Below, in pieces: positions 7,791 through 15,941 of a DNA stretch of 64,000 nt. The DNA is taken from the NCBI GenBank assembly GCA_040877545.1, contig JBBDNN010000062.1, positions 1 through 64,000 of the forward strand, in the 5' to 3' direction. The DNA comes from Gracilimonas sp040877545 (lineage in GTDB: Bacteria > Bacteroidota > Rhodothermia > Balneolales > Balneolaceae). The translations under genes were made by a program, and so were the position numbers. Position 1 is the first letter of the stretch, and each line of letters starts with the position of its first letter. The notes under the pieces are model-generated. The model was not told the DNA's origin and ran no database searches. It saw only the letters and a list, made by a program, of their open reading frames with translations.

Positions 7791-9863
7791 ATGACTGAAG
7801 ACGTAAAACAAGAACAAACCGAGCAATCGGAAGAAACAAAAGCGGAAGAGACTGTTGAGGAATCAACAGAAACTGCCAATAATACGGAAGAAGAGACAGT
7901 AGTTGCTAACGAAGAAACTGCTGAAGCCACCAAAGAAGAAGTGGTGGAAGAAGAGAGACAAGAAACTTTAACTCATGTGTACTCCGGAGAAGTAGAAGGA
8001 GAAGTGTATTCTTTTGATGACCTTCAAGGCCCATCTGACGAATACAGCAATGATGAATACAATGAGATGATGGGTATGTATGAAAATACCCTCAATGAAA
8101 TTGAAGAAAAAGAAATTGTACACGGCCGTATTGTCTCTATAGATGACAAATATGTTGTTGTTGATATCGGGTTCAAATCGGAAGGTATTATTCCGGTTAA
8201 TGAATTTTCGAATACAGCGCTCGAAGATATGGAGCCCGGTAAGGATGTAGAGGTATTCCTGGATCGTGTGGAAGATAAAGATGGCCAGCTCATCCTTTCC
8301 CGCCGTAAAGCTGATATTCTGCAGGCATGGGAGAAAATCGAATCTTCTCATGAAAACGGAGATGTTATTGAAGGCTACATCAAACGCCGCATAAAAGGTG
8401 GTATGGTTGTAGATATTTTTGGTATTGATGCCTTCCTTCCGGGATCTCAAATTGATGTGCGCCCTGTACGTGATTTTGATGCTTATGTTGGAAAAACCAT
8501 GGAATTCCAGGTTGTGAAACTGAATATGGCTGCCGAAAACGTAGTTGTTTCTCACCGTGCGCTTATTGAGTCTGATCTTGAAGAGCAGCGCGAAGAAATT
8601 CTTGAAACTATTGAAGCCGGGCAAGTACTCGAAGGTGCAGTTAAAAATATTACTGACTTCGGAGTATTTATTGACCTTGGTGGAGTGGATGGACTGTTAC
8701 ACATTACTGATCTTTCCTGGGGACGTGTGGATGATCCGCACGAAATCGTTCAGTTGGATCAGCGTATGAACGTTGCCGTTATCGACTTTGATGAAAAGAG
8801 CAAACGAGTGTCTCTTGGATTGAAGCAATTGCAACCACATCCATGGGAACAAATAAATGAGAAATTCCCTGAAGGCATGAAAGTACAGGGACGTGTGGTT
8901 TCTATAGCTGATTACGGTGCATTTATCGAACTTGAGAAAGGTGTTGAAGGATTGATTCACATAAGTGAAATGTCATGGACACAGCATATCAAGCATCCGT
9001 CGCAATTGGTTGAGAAGGATGATATTGTAGAATGTATTGTTCTGAACATCAACGAAGAAGAGAAGAAGATTTCTCTTGGTGTAAAACAACTCGAAGAAGA
9101 TCCATGGGCAGATATCCTCGAAAGATACCCTGTTGGATCCAAGCATCAGGGTGTTATTCGCAACCTGACCAACTTCGGAGTATTTGTTGAGCTTGAGCCG
9201 GGAATTGATGGACTTATCCACGTTTCTGACCTTAGCTGGACCGATAAGGTTGAACACCCGAATGAAGTGGTAGATAAAGACCAGGAAATAGAAGTAGTTA
9301 TTCTTGGTGTTGACTTCGACAACCGTCGTATCACACTCGGCCACAAACAGGTTGAAGACAATCCATGGAAGCAATATGCTGAAGAATACGCTCCGGGAAA
9401 TAAAGTAGAAGGCGAAGTTGTGAAAACTACCGATAAAGGTGTTTTTGTAAAACTTCCTCTTGGTGCCGAAGCTTTCCTTAACTATTCAAAAGCTACTGAA
9501 GCCGAATATAAGGAAGGCGATAAAATTGAGGAGGCTTTCGTGTTGAACTTCGATGAGTCTAACAAGAACATCGAACTCAGCCAGCTTGAAGACGACCAGA
9601 AAAAAGCCAAAAAAGCCAAGAAGAAAGTAGATACTTCGAAGTCGAAGGCAGAAACCGGTGCTCCAACACTTGGTGAGATGTCAGGCCTTGGTGCTCTCAA
9701 AAAAGACATGGAAGAGAAGGAAAAGGCTGAAGCCCAGGAAAAAGCCGACAAAGCAAAAGCCAAGAAAGCCAAAGCTGAAAAGGAAAAGAAAGAAGCTAAA
9801 AAAGCTGAGAAAGACGAAGATGACTCTTCAGATGAAGAAGAATCCTCAGACGATACAGAATAA
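7791..9863 (+). CDS. rpsA: 30S ribosomal protein S1 with long charged tails
   Basis: 690 residues against about 557 in E. coli. Six S1 (OB-fold) repeats are visible, opening with VHGRIVSIDDK (about 104), IEGYIKRR (about 192), LEGAVKNITDFG, VQGRVVSIADYG, HQGVIRNLTNFG and VEGEVVKTTDKG (about 540). Repeats 3-5 keep the DGL(L/I)H(I/V)(S/T)(D/E)(L/M)SW motif. About 100 Glu/Thr-rich residues precede them and about 85 Lys/Glu-rich residues follow. S1 binds mRNA on the 30S subunit and helps initiation, which fits a genome with few Shine-Dalgarno sites. The tails are low-complexity extensions of unknown function. Ends at a strong terminator. Confidence 0.95.
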   Translation: MTEDVKQEQTEQSEETKAEETVEESTETANNTEEETVVANEETAEATKEEVVEEERQETLTHVYSGEVEGEVYSFDDLQGPSDEYSNDEYNEMMGMYENTLNEIEEKEIVHGRIVSIDDKYVVVDIGFKSEGIIPVNEFSNTALEDMEPGKDVEVFLDRVEDKDGQLILSRRKADILQAWEKIESSHENGDVIEGYIKRRIKGGMVVDIFGIDAFLPGSQIDVRPVRDFDAYVGKTMEFQVVKLNMAAENVVVSHRALIESDLEEQREEILETIEAGQVLEGAVKNITDFGVFIDLGGVDGLLHITDLSWGRVDDPHEIVQLDQRMNVAVIDFDEKSKRVSLGLKQLQPHPWEQINEKFPEGMKVQGRVVSIADYGAFIELEKGVEGLIHISEMSWTQHIKHPSQLVEKDDIVECIVLNINEEEKKISLGVKQLEEDPWADILERYPVGSKHQGVIRNLTNFGVFVELEPGIDGLIHVSDLSWTDKVEHPNEVVDKDQEIEVVILGVDFDNRRITLGHKQVEDNPWKQYAEEYAPGNKVEGEVVKTTDKGVFVKLPLGAEAFLNYSKATEAEYKEGDKIEEAFVLNFDESNKNIELSQLEDDQKKAKKAKKKVDTSKSKAETGAPTLGEMSGLGALKKDMEEKEKAEAQEKADKAKAKKAKAEKEKKEAKKAEKDEDDSSDEEESSDDTE

Positions 9864-9887
9864 GCTTTAACTTTTATTCAAAAAATT

Positions 9888-9927
9888 AAAGCCCGGTGCA
9901 TTAAATTGTGCCGGGCTTTTTTATTTT
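9888..9927 (+). terminator. Rho-independent terminator of cmk-rpsA
   Basis: Stem AAAGCCCGG...CCGGGCTTT, extended inward by G-U and A-T pairs, with a 6-nt loop, then TTTTTTATTTT. It starts 25 nt past the rpsA stop. Confidence 0.9.
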
Positions 9928-9982
9928 CAGTGAGCAGTCCCTCAACGGCCAACGCCCCCATACCATCCGAGACACTTGTTTA

Positions 9983-10042
9983 ACTAAAAGCTGCAATCCG
10001 GTGCATTTTAAGTAATGACTCATTTGCAGTTCTCCTTTTAGT
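9983..10042. repeat. Imperfect inverted repeat downstream of moxR
   Basis: ACTAAAAG-CTGCAA (9983-9996) pairs with TTGCAG-TTCTC-CTTTTAGT (10024-10042), leaving a 5-nt bulge on one side and a 27-nt loop. It lies between convergent rpsA and moxR. No T tract follows on the minus strand, so a terminator role for moxR is uncertain. Short direct repeats AGTGAGCAGTC / AGTGAGCAATC flank it. Confidence 0.35.
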
Positions 10043-10087
10043 GAGCAATCAGCACAAAACAGATAATTGTAAAATGTTAACTGAAAT

Positions 10088-11089
10088 CTATGGCACCTGC
10101 ACCGTACTCATAATCTTCGTTACAATATCTTCAGGAGTAATGTCTTCCGCTTCGGCCTCGAAAGTAGGAATGATGCGGTGGCGAAGTACATCCATGGCAA
10201 TAGTGCGTACATCTTCGGGAGTAACATAGGCCTTGTGTTCCATAAAAGCCTGAGCGCGTGCAGCAAGGTTCAGGTTGATTGATGCGCGGGGAGAAGCTCC
10301 AAAGCTGATCAAATCCTCCAAATCATCCAGGTTATAATTCTTTGGTTTTCGTGTGGCAAACACCAGGTCTACAATATACTGCTCTACTTTTTCATCCATA
10401 TAAATATCATTGACCACCGCCCGGGCTTCAAGAATCTTGGCAGGACTGATAATCGTATCTAATTCTTTCCGTGGTCCTGTTCGAGCCATTCTTCGCATAA
10501 TTTCCAACTCTTCGCTTTCGTTTGGGTAATCAATTTTAAGCTTTAGCATAAAACGGTCAACCTGGGCTTCGGGCAGGGGATACGTTCCTTCCTGCTCTAC
10601 CGGGTTTTGAGTGGCAAGCACCAGGAACGGTTCTTCAAGTGCAAAGGTGGTTTCACCAATAGTCACCTGTTTCTCCTGCATAGCCTCAAGTAGCGCACTT
10701 TGAACTTTGGCTGGTGACCGATTTATTTCATCTGCCAAAATTATATTCGCGAAAATCGGGCCTTTCTTGACGAAGAAATCCCCTTCTTTTTGATTGTATA
10801 TGAGTGTACCAATTAAATCAGCAGGCAGTAAATCGGGGGTGAATTGAATTCGCTGAAAAGCTGTATTCAGCACTTTGGCGAGTGAAGAAACTGTGAGTGT
10901 TTTCGCCAGGCCAGGAACTCCCTCAAGTAGTACATGACCGCTGGTTAGCAAGCCCACTAATAACCGGTCTATCATATATCGCTGGCCAATAATTACCTTG
11001 TCTAACTCTTTTCGGATGTCCTCGATAAACGCACTGCTTTTTTCAATTTTTTCGCCCAAAGCATCCATGTCCATTTCGTATTTACTCAT
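10088..11089 (-). CDS. MoxR-family AAA+ ATPase
   Basis: 333 residues, usual for MoxR. P-loop GVPGLAKT (57-64), Walker B ILADE (about 117-121) followed by the family signature INRSPAKVQSALLEAMQE, and the sensor segment LATQNP. MoxR ATPases act as chaperones that mature partner proteins or metal centres, usually encoded beside DUF58 and von Willebrand-A proteins. No such partner is next to it here: uppP lies divergent and rpsA convergent. The substrate is therefore unknown. The ATG at 11089 is 76 nt from the divergent uppP start. Confidence 0.92.
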   Translation of the reverse strand: MSKYEMDMDALGEKIEKSSAFIEDIRKELDKVIIGQRYMIDRLLVGLLTSGHVLLEGVPGLAKTLTVSSLAKVLNTAFQRIQFTPDLLPADLIGTLIYNQKEGDFFVKKGPIFANIILADEINRSPAKVQSALLEAMQEKQVTIGETTFALEEPFLVLATQNPVEQEGTYPLPEAQVDRFMLKLKIDYPNESEELEIMRRMARTGPRKELDTIISPAKILEARAVVNDIYMDEKVEQYIVDLVFATRKPKNYNLDDLEDLISFGASPRASINLNLAARAQAFMEHKAYVTPEDVRTIAMDVLRHRIIPTFEAEAEDITPEDIVTKIMSTVQVP

Positions 11090-11165
11090 TTTATTAAAAA
11101 TCTGTTTTAGTATTTGCTGATGATATGACTATTTTCTCGCCTTCAAAATTCATCGAATATAACAA

Positions 11166-11969
11166 ATGGACATTTTACAATCTTTTTTATTAGGATTAAT
11201 ACAGGGATTAACAGAATTTTTGCCAATTAGCAGTTCTGGTCACCTTGTACTTGGTAAACATTTTCTTGGGGTTGAGGTAGACACAGGCATAACATTTGAA
11301 ATAGTTGTTCATTTCGGAACTCTGTGCAGCATTCTCATTTATTATCGAAAGATTATTGCTGATTTATTTACCTCGGGTGTTCAGTTTCTGAAATCTCCAT
11401 CACAAAAAAAAGAAGATCCACAGGTAAAACTTATTGGTTATATCCTGATAAGTATGATACCTGCAATGGCTGTTGGTTTCACCATAAAAGATTATGTAGA
11501 AGACATCTTTATGAATCCATTTCTTGTTTCGATAATGCTGCTGGTTACCGGCACCATTCTCTTTTTAACACGCTTTGTCGGGCAAACAACGAAACCGGTT
11601 GATTTTCCTAAAAGTTTTATTGTTGGCTTAGCACAGGCTTTTGCTATGATTCCGGGCATCAGCCGTTCCGGCTCAACTATCTCGGTTGCTCTCTTTCTGG
11701 GAATGAACCGCGAAGCCGCTGCCAACTTCTCTTTCCTGATGTTAATCCCTGTTATTGCCGGTGCCATGCTGCTTCAGATTTTTGAAATGATCGAGATTGG
11801 TGTAAGTGATGCCCAGGTGATGAATCTGATTGTAGGCTTTCTTACTGCTTTAATTTCCGGCTATTATGCCCTGAAGTACCTGATCATTCTGCTCAAAAAA
11901 AGAGGGTTCCATTATTTCGCATTCTACTGCTGGGCGGTGGGTGGTTTAGGCTTGTTCTATTTCCTTTAG
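11166..11969 (+). CDS. uppP: Undecaprenyl-diphosphatase (bacitracin resistance protein)
   Basis: 267 residues with about eight hydrophobic segments. The two family signatures are present: LTEFLPISSSGHL (residues 15-27) and PGISRSGSTI (about 163-172). The enzyme removes a phosphate from undecaprenyl diphosphate to recycle the lipid carrier for peptidoglycan and other polymers; its activity lies in the inner membrane facing the periplasm. It is monocistronic, with nuoJ starting about 150 nt downstream from its own promoter. Confidence 0.96.
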   Translation: MDILQSFLLGLIQGLTEFLPISSSGHLVLGKHFLGVEVDTGITFEIVVHFGTLCSILIYYRKIIADLFTSGVQFLKSPSQKKEDPQVKLIGYILISMIPAMAVGFTIKDYVEDIFMNPFLVSIMLLVTGTILFLTRFVGQTTKPVDFPKSFIVGLAQAFAMIPGISRSGSTISVALFLGMNREAAANFSFLMLIPVIAGAMLLQIFEMIEIGVSDAQVMNLIVGFLTALISGYYALKYLIILLKKRGFHYFAFYCWAVGGLGLFYFL

Positions 11970-12073
11970 TAATTAGAATCAAACTTTAAAGAAATGGCTG
12001 CGCTTACCTAACCGAGTTGCCTATTTTTGCTTTTAGAAATTATAGTTTTTTTTATAAATAGAGCATTAGGTTC

Positions 12074-12104
12074 TTGAAGGCGGAACCAATTATAACTACC
12101 TTTG
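12074..12104 (+). promoter_or_regulatory. Bacteroidota-type promoter of nuoJK
   Basis: TTG (12074-12076), 20 nt spacer, TACCTTTG (12097-12104). This is an exact fit to TTG-N20-TAnnTTTG. The predicted transcript starts near 12111, about 15 nt before the ATG at 12126. A second -7-like TATTTTTG lies at 12022-12029. The position rules out an upstream TTG codon at 12102 as the nuoJ start. Confidence 0.7.
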
Positions 12105-12125
12105 TCGCTCACAAAATGCTTTTTT

Positions 12126-12644
12126 ATGTCTGTCTATTTATTCATCATGTTAGCTGTTTTGGCCGTTGGCTCCGCGTTGGCTATTGTCATCGCTAAGAAT
12201 ACGGTTAGCAGTGCATTATTTTTGGTTTTAAACCTTGTTTCATTAGCGGGAATTTTTCTGCTTTTGAACGCTCAGTTCCTGGCTGTTATTCAGATTCTTG
12301 TTTATGCCGGGGCCATCATGGTGTTATTTCTTTTCGTGATTATGCTCTTAAATGTGGAGAACGAAGAGAAGTTGTGGGATAAATTCAGAGTAAAATATTT
12401 CCTGGCCTTTTTCCTTGCTATAGCTGTTATGGGACAAATATTTTACAGCCTTGCAGGTGTCACTGATATGCTGCCGCAGATATCAGATGAAATGGTTACG
12501 ATAGGAACAGTTGAAGCCGTTGGCGATGTGCTATTCACCAAGTATTTACTGCCTTTCGAAATGACAGCCATTCTGTTAACAGCGGCTGTAGTAGGAGCAT
12601 TGATGCTGGCTCAACACAGAATTAAAAGAACCGAAAATATATAA
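12126..12644 (+). CDS. nuoJ: NADH-quinone oxidoreductase subunit J
   Basis: From the ATG at 12126 the protein has 172 residues and five hydrophobic segments. Family features are LVLNLVSLAGIFLLL, LAVIQILVYAGAIMVLFLFVIMLL and a C-terminal LLTAAVVGALMLA. NuoJ is a core membrane-arm subunit of complex I, next to the quinone site and NuoK. An in-frame TTG at 12102 would lie inside the -7 promoter box, so the ATG is preferred. nuoK follows after 3 nt. The remaining membrane genes nuoLMN lie about 12.5 kb further on; nuoA-I are not in the window. Confidence 0.95.
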   Translation: MSVYLFIMLAVLAVGSALAIVIAKNTVSSALFLVLNLVSLAGIFLLLNAQFLAVIQILVYAGAIMVLFLFVIMLLNVENEEKLWDKFRVKYFLAFFLAIAVMGQIFYSLAGVTDMLPQISDEMVTIGTVEAVGDVLFTKYLLPFEMTAILLTAAVVGALMLAQHRIKRTENI

Positions 12645-12647
12645 ATT

Positions 12648-12950
12648 ATGATAGAAATTGATTGGTTTTTGGCACTAAGCGCTATCATGTTTACTATCGG
12701 AATTATTGGTGTTTTAATCCGCCGGAATGCTATTGTAATTTTCATGTGTGTGGAATTGATGCTGAATGCGGTGAATCTATCCCTGGTTTCTTTTGCAAGC
12801 TATCATGGAAATATTGACGGTATCATTTTAGTGTTCTTTGCTCTTGCCGTTGCCGCCGCTGAAGCCGTGGTTGGCTTGGCTATCATCATAGCTATCTTCC
12901 GTAATAACCTTTCAGTTGATGTAGGCAAAATAAATCTGCTTCGCTGGTAA
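12648..12950 (+). CDS. nuoK: NADH-quinone oxidoreductase subunit K
   Basis: 100 residues, three transmembrane helices. The two buried glutamates of the NuoK/MrpC family are visible, in FMCVELMLNAVNL (TM2) and in ALAVAAAEAVVGLAI (TM3). NuoK links the quinone chamber to the antiporter-like subunits of complex I. It is coupled to nuoJ by a 3-nt gap. No nuoL follows; instead there is a 483-nt gene-free stretch. Confidence 0.96.
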   Translation: MIEIDWFLALSAIMFTIGIIGVLIRRNAIVIFMCVELMLNAVNLSLVSFASYHGNIDGIILVFFALAVAAAEAVVGLAIIIAIFRNNLSVDVGKINLLRW

Positions 12951-13433
12951 TTTTACCCCGAAATTATAGCGATTATACAAAATCCGCGATACCCCGCCCG
13001 ATCTGTGTCATCCGTGCTCCATTCTTTTCTATATAAGTAAATAACCGTTCCTCTTGGTGGCTTTTCCCTCACCACCCAATCCATCAGACGGACGGGAGCC
13101 GTCAGATGGATTTCCTTTCGTCTGACGGATGAAACTGCCTGAAATCTATAAACCTGGTAAGAATCCGCCTGATGTTTTTCCTAAGTTAAGAAAGAAAATA
13201 ATCACATAATCCGCGAAGGAGATTAGATATGAGGGGAATTGTGAGAAAGGCATACAAGTTATATCGAATCGTATGAGCTCTGTAAAAAGATTGTAATTAA
13301 AAAAGAAGCGGAATGCAGAGAGAAAACCCAAATGTTAAATAAATACTATTCAGGTCAGGGAATTAGACATTTTAGAATTCGGTTGTGGGTATTTCTTTAT
13401 TAACTCAAGCAAAAAAATAAACAGAGAGAACTA
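12951..13433. other. 483-nt gene-free stretch after nuoK
   Basis: No convincing coding region is present on either strand. It holds copy 1 of a 55-bp repeat (13062-13116), a small imperfect palindrome right after it (about 13117-13135, TTTCGTC...GATGAAA), and AT-rich sequence leading to the histidine kinase at 13434. No clear TAnnTTTG promoter was found for the kinase. Confidence 0.6.
13062..13116 (+). repeat. 55-bp intergenic repeat, copy 1
   Basis: All 55 bases are identical to 14645-14699, in the same orientation. It contains a long palindrome: 14-bp stem AATCCATCAGACGG / CCGTCAGATGGATT (13078-13112, one A/A mismatch) around a 7-nt loop. It resembles REP-type palindromic elements. Lies between nuoK and a histidine kinase gene. 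Confidence 0.9.
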
Positions 13434-14627
13434 ATGAGCAACAGTAGTACCCTTTACAACTTTTTAACTGAAAATTCGCAGCAACGATCTTCTTTTGAAG
13501 ATCCTGATAAAGCCCGGAAAGAATTTAAAGATCAAAAACATTTTACGGTATCCCTATTTGATGCTATGCGTGAAGGTTGCCTTATTCTCGACAAAAAACT
13601 ACACGTTATATCGGTAAATAGTGTATTTGAAGAACTATTTGAGGTTGATAAAAGTAATACAACTGGTAAACTATTATATGATCTTGGAAATGGTCAATGG
13701 GATATACCGGATTTACGAAAACTCCTTGAAAATTTGTTACCGGAAAAAAAAGAAATCAATGACTTTAAAGTAGTTCATGAATTTGCAAACATTGGAAAGC
13801 GGGTAATGATTTTAAATGCCCGGATGATAAATCATTTAGAACTTATTTTATTAGCGATTGAAGATATTACCACTCGTGATACTGCTTTAGATGAATTAAA
13901 TGAAACCCGTGATAATTTAGAAATTAAAGTAAAAGAGAGGACAAAGCAGGTTCATAATCTTGCATCCAGGTTAAGCCACAGTGAACAAAAGGAGAGACAA
14001 AGAATATCAGGAATACTACATGATGACTTACAGCAACTTCTTGTGGCTATTCAGATGAATTTGCAAAGCGTGAATAAAAAGGCTGAAAATAATTCTTCAA
14101 TTAATAATATTAAAGATGATTTACAAGAGAGTCTGACGATAATCGAAAAAGCTATTAAAAGTACCAGGGAACTCACCGGAGATCTGAATCCGGTTATATT
14201 GAAATCCCAAGACTTATCAAAAATCCTGGAATGGCTAAGAGATAGATTTGAAAAACTATATGCTTTCAAAATACATTTACATATCCAAACAAATTTTCAA
14301 ATTGCAGAAGAAGCACTGCGAGTGGATATACTACAAATTCTGCGGGAAGGCTTATTTAACGTAGTTAAACATGCCGAAATAGATAATGCAGAGATCATGA
14401 TGGAAAAATCAGATGATGATTTTCTTGTTCTACAGGTTAATGATGAGGGAAAGGGTTTTGATCTTGAGCAGACAGACCTAAGTTTTGGGCTCTCAAATAT
14501 CAAAGATCGAATTTTTCTCCGGGATGGTGAGCTAAGTATAAATAGCGCCCCGGGAAACGGCACCCAAATGAAAATTCGTATACCCATAAATCAGGAAAAC
14601 ATTTTACCCTTCTCCAATGGCAAATGA
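13434..14627 (+). CDS. PAS-domain histidine kinase, HisKA_3 (NarX/DegS-like) type
   Basis: 397 residues, soluble. A PAS domain covers about 38-150, then a coiled segment (about 150-180), a HisKA_3 dimerisation domain with the ERQRISGILHDDLQQ motif (phospho-acceptor His196) and a HATPase_c domain (about 280-388) with REGLFNVVKHA, DEGKGFD and GNGTQMKIRIP. This type usually phosphorylates a LuxR/NarL-type regulator, but none is adjacent. No membrane segment, so it senses a cytosolic cue. The gene is bracketed by two identical 55-bp direct repeats, which suggests it moved or was duplicated as a unit. Confidence 0.9.
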   Translation: MSNSSTLYNFLTENSQQRSSFEDPDKARKEFKDQKHFTVSLFDAMREGCLILDKKLHVISVNSVFEELFEVDKSNTTGKLLYDLGNGQWDIPDLRKLLENLLPEKKEINDFKVVHEFANIGKRVMILNARMINHLELILLAIEDITTRDTALDELNETRDNLEIKVKERTKQVHNLASRLSHSEQKERQRISGILHDDLQQLLVAIQMNLQSVNKKAENNSSINNIKDDLQESLTIIEKAIKSTRELTGDLNPVILKSQDLSKILEWLRDRFEKLYAFKIHLHIQTNFQIAEEALRVDILQILREGLFNVVKHAEIDNAEIMMEKSDDDFLVLQVNDEGKGFDLEQTDLSFGLSNIKDRIFLRDGELSINSAPGNGTQMKIRIPINQENILPFSNGK

Positions 14628-14644
14628 AAATCACAGGCCAATGG

Positions 14645-14699
14645 TTTTCCCTCACCACCCAATCCATCAGACGGACGGGAGCCGTCAGATGGATTTCCT
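14645..14699 (+). repeat. 55-bp intergenic repeat, copy 2
   Basis: Identical over 55 bases to 13062-13116 and in the same orientation. Located between the convergent ends of the histidine kinase (14627) and the outer-membrane protein gene (14712), where its palindrome could serve as a bidirectional terminator. Confidence 0.9.
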
Positions 14700-14711
14700 A
14701 TAACGAGGGCC

Positions 14712-15860
14712 TCAAAACATAAATCCACCGGTAAAATAAATACCGACACCTTCATCTGAAAAACCGACATCACCGCGGAGGATAAAATCAGGAGTGAAAA
14801 AGGAGCCGGTTCCACCAAATCCGAAGGTGTATTTTAGGTCGTTGAAGACATTCCCTAAAGAAGTACCGTTTGGGAAAGTTCGTCCAATATCCATGAAAAT
14901 TGTGCCGCCAAGCCGGGTAGCATAATCTGGGAAATCAAAAAACCAGGAACGTAATTCAGTATTCAGGATGAGGGAATTGTCATCAAGAAAACGTCTTTCT
15001 GGATAACCGCGCATGGTTATTTCACCGCCTGCTTCTGCCATTTTCCAATATGGGGTAGTACCGGAGGTATTTTTAGCTAACAAGCGGTTGGCAAAAGTTA
15101 TTTCCCGGATCAGGAAAAAAGAAGAGTAGGTACGAACGTCAGTTTCGAAGGAAAAATAGTTATAAGAGCTTCCGAATATTTTCTGCCCAAATTCTGCTGT
15201 AGTTTTTATATAGGTTCCTGTTGTTGGAGCAAACTCACTGTTCCGGGCTTCCCAAACAAATCCTGTGCCTAAACCGGAGGTTCTTGCTCCGCCGTATCCG
15301 AGAGGTTCTTCTTCCACAATAAGCCGGTCTTCCTCATTATCAAAAGGCGTTTTATAATCAAAGATTAACAGGCCAAGGATGTCGAGATGATTTCCTTTTT
15401 GGCTGATGAGAACAGGGCGGCGCAAGATGATTTCAATTCCCGCAGAAAAAGATTTAAATAAGTAATAATCGGGCTGGTCTTCAGGTGCATCCTGAAGTTT
15501 ATTATAATTACCAATACCATAATACTGATTTTGCAAAAACCGGGAGAGATAAGTATCAGTGGACATGCGGAAGTTAGAATCAAAAGCATTGGGTTTGTCA
15601 TAGAAAACCGAAGTTTGTATAAGTCCTTTTGTAGAAACCAGCGCCGATACATCCAGGTATGAATGGAAAGGCACTTCATTTTCTTTATAGTGATACCTGC
15701 TGAACAAGCCGCCCCCAACCAGACCAAGATCAGAATTATAAGCGAGAGCCGGAAAGAAGGCTGTTGCAATGGAATCTAAGGCCACGGTAGTTTGAGCTTT
15801 GGCAGTGAAGCTAATTCCCGATAAAAGAAGAAGGATAAATATTTTGGTAGCAGAATGCAT
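14712..15860 (-). CDS. Omp85/BamA-like surface-antigen outer-membrane protein
   Basis: 382 residues with a signal peptide (MHSATKIF...TAKAQ, cut near residue 22). The body is a predicted 12-16-strand beta-barrel, and the C-terminus ends GVGIYFTGGFMF with the aromatic terminal residue expected for Bam-dependent insertion. GGEITMRGYPERRFLDD carries the RGY/F motif of the Omp85 barrel lid loop. There are no POTRA domains, so it resembles short Omp85-superfamily proteins of unknown role rather than BamA. The neighbouring antiporter operon starts on the same strand but is 5' of it, with an 81-nt gap, so read-through is possible. Confidence 0.8.
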   Translation of the reverse strand: MHSATKIFILLLLSGISFTAKAQTTVALDSIATAFFPALAYNSDLGLVGGGLFSRYHYKENEVPFHSYLDVSALVSTKGLIQTSVFYDKPNAFDSNFRMSTDTYLSRFLQNQYYGIGNYNKLQDAPEDQPDYYLFKSFSAGIEIILRRPVLISQKGNHLDILGLLIFDYKTPFDNEEDRLIVEEEPLGYGGARTSGLGTGFVWEARNSEFAPTTGTYIKTTAEFGQKIFGSSYNYFSFETDVRTYSSFFLIREITFANRLLAKNTSGTTPYWKMAEAGGEITMRGYPERRFLDDNSLILNTELRSWFFDFPDYATRLGGTIFMDIGRTFPNGTSLGNVFNDLKYTFGFGGTGSFFTPDFILRGDVGFSDEGVGIYFTGGFMF

Positions 15861-15941
15861 GAATTAGCTTCATTTTCAGATTATAAAAAGCGTATACAAG
15901 ATAATATTCCACTCTTTAATTAGAAGAGAAGATTGATTCTC

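Noticed and set aside
7968..8624. Long antisense reading frame (218 codons) inside rpsA
   Set aside because: It is the mirror of a conserved six-repeat S1 gene, has low-complexity Phe/Asn/Ile composition and no family resemblance.
12102..12125. TTG start extending nuoJ by eight residues
   Set aside because: It lies within the -7 promoter element TACCTTTG and adds residues not typical of NuoJ.
13146..13331. 61-codon minus-strand frame in the gene-free stretch
   Set aside because: Phe-rich translation with no recognisable motif or start signal; stretch better explained as noncoding.
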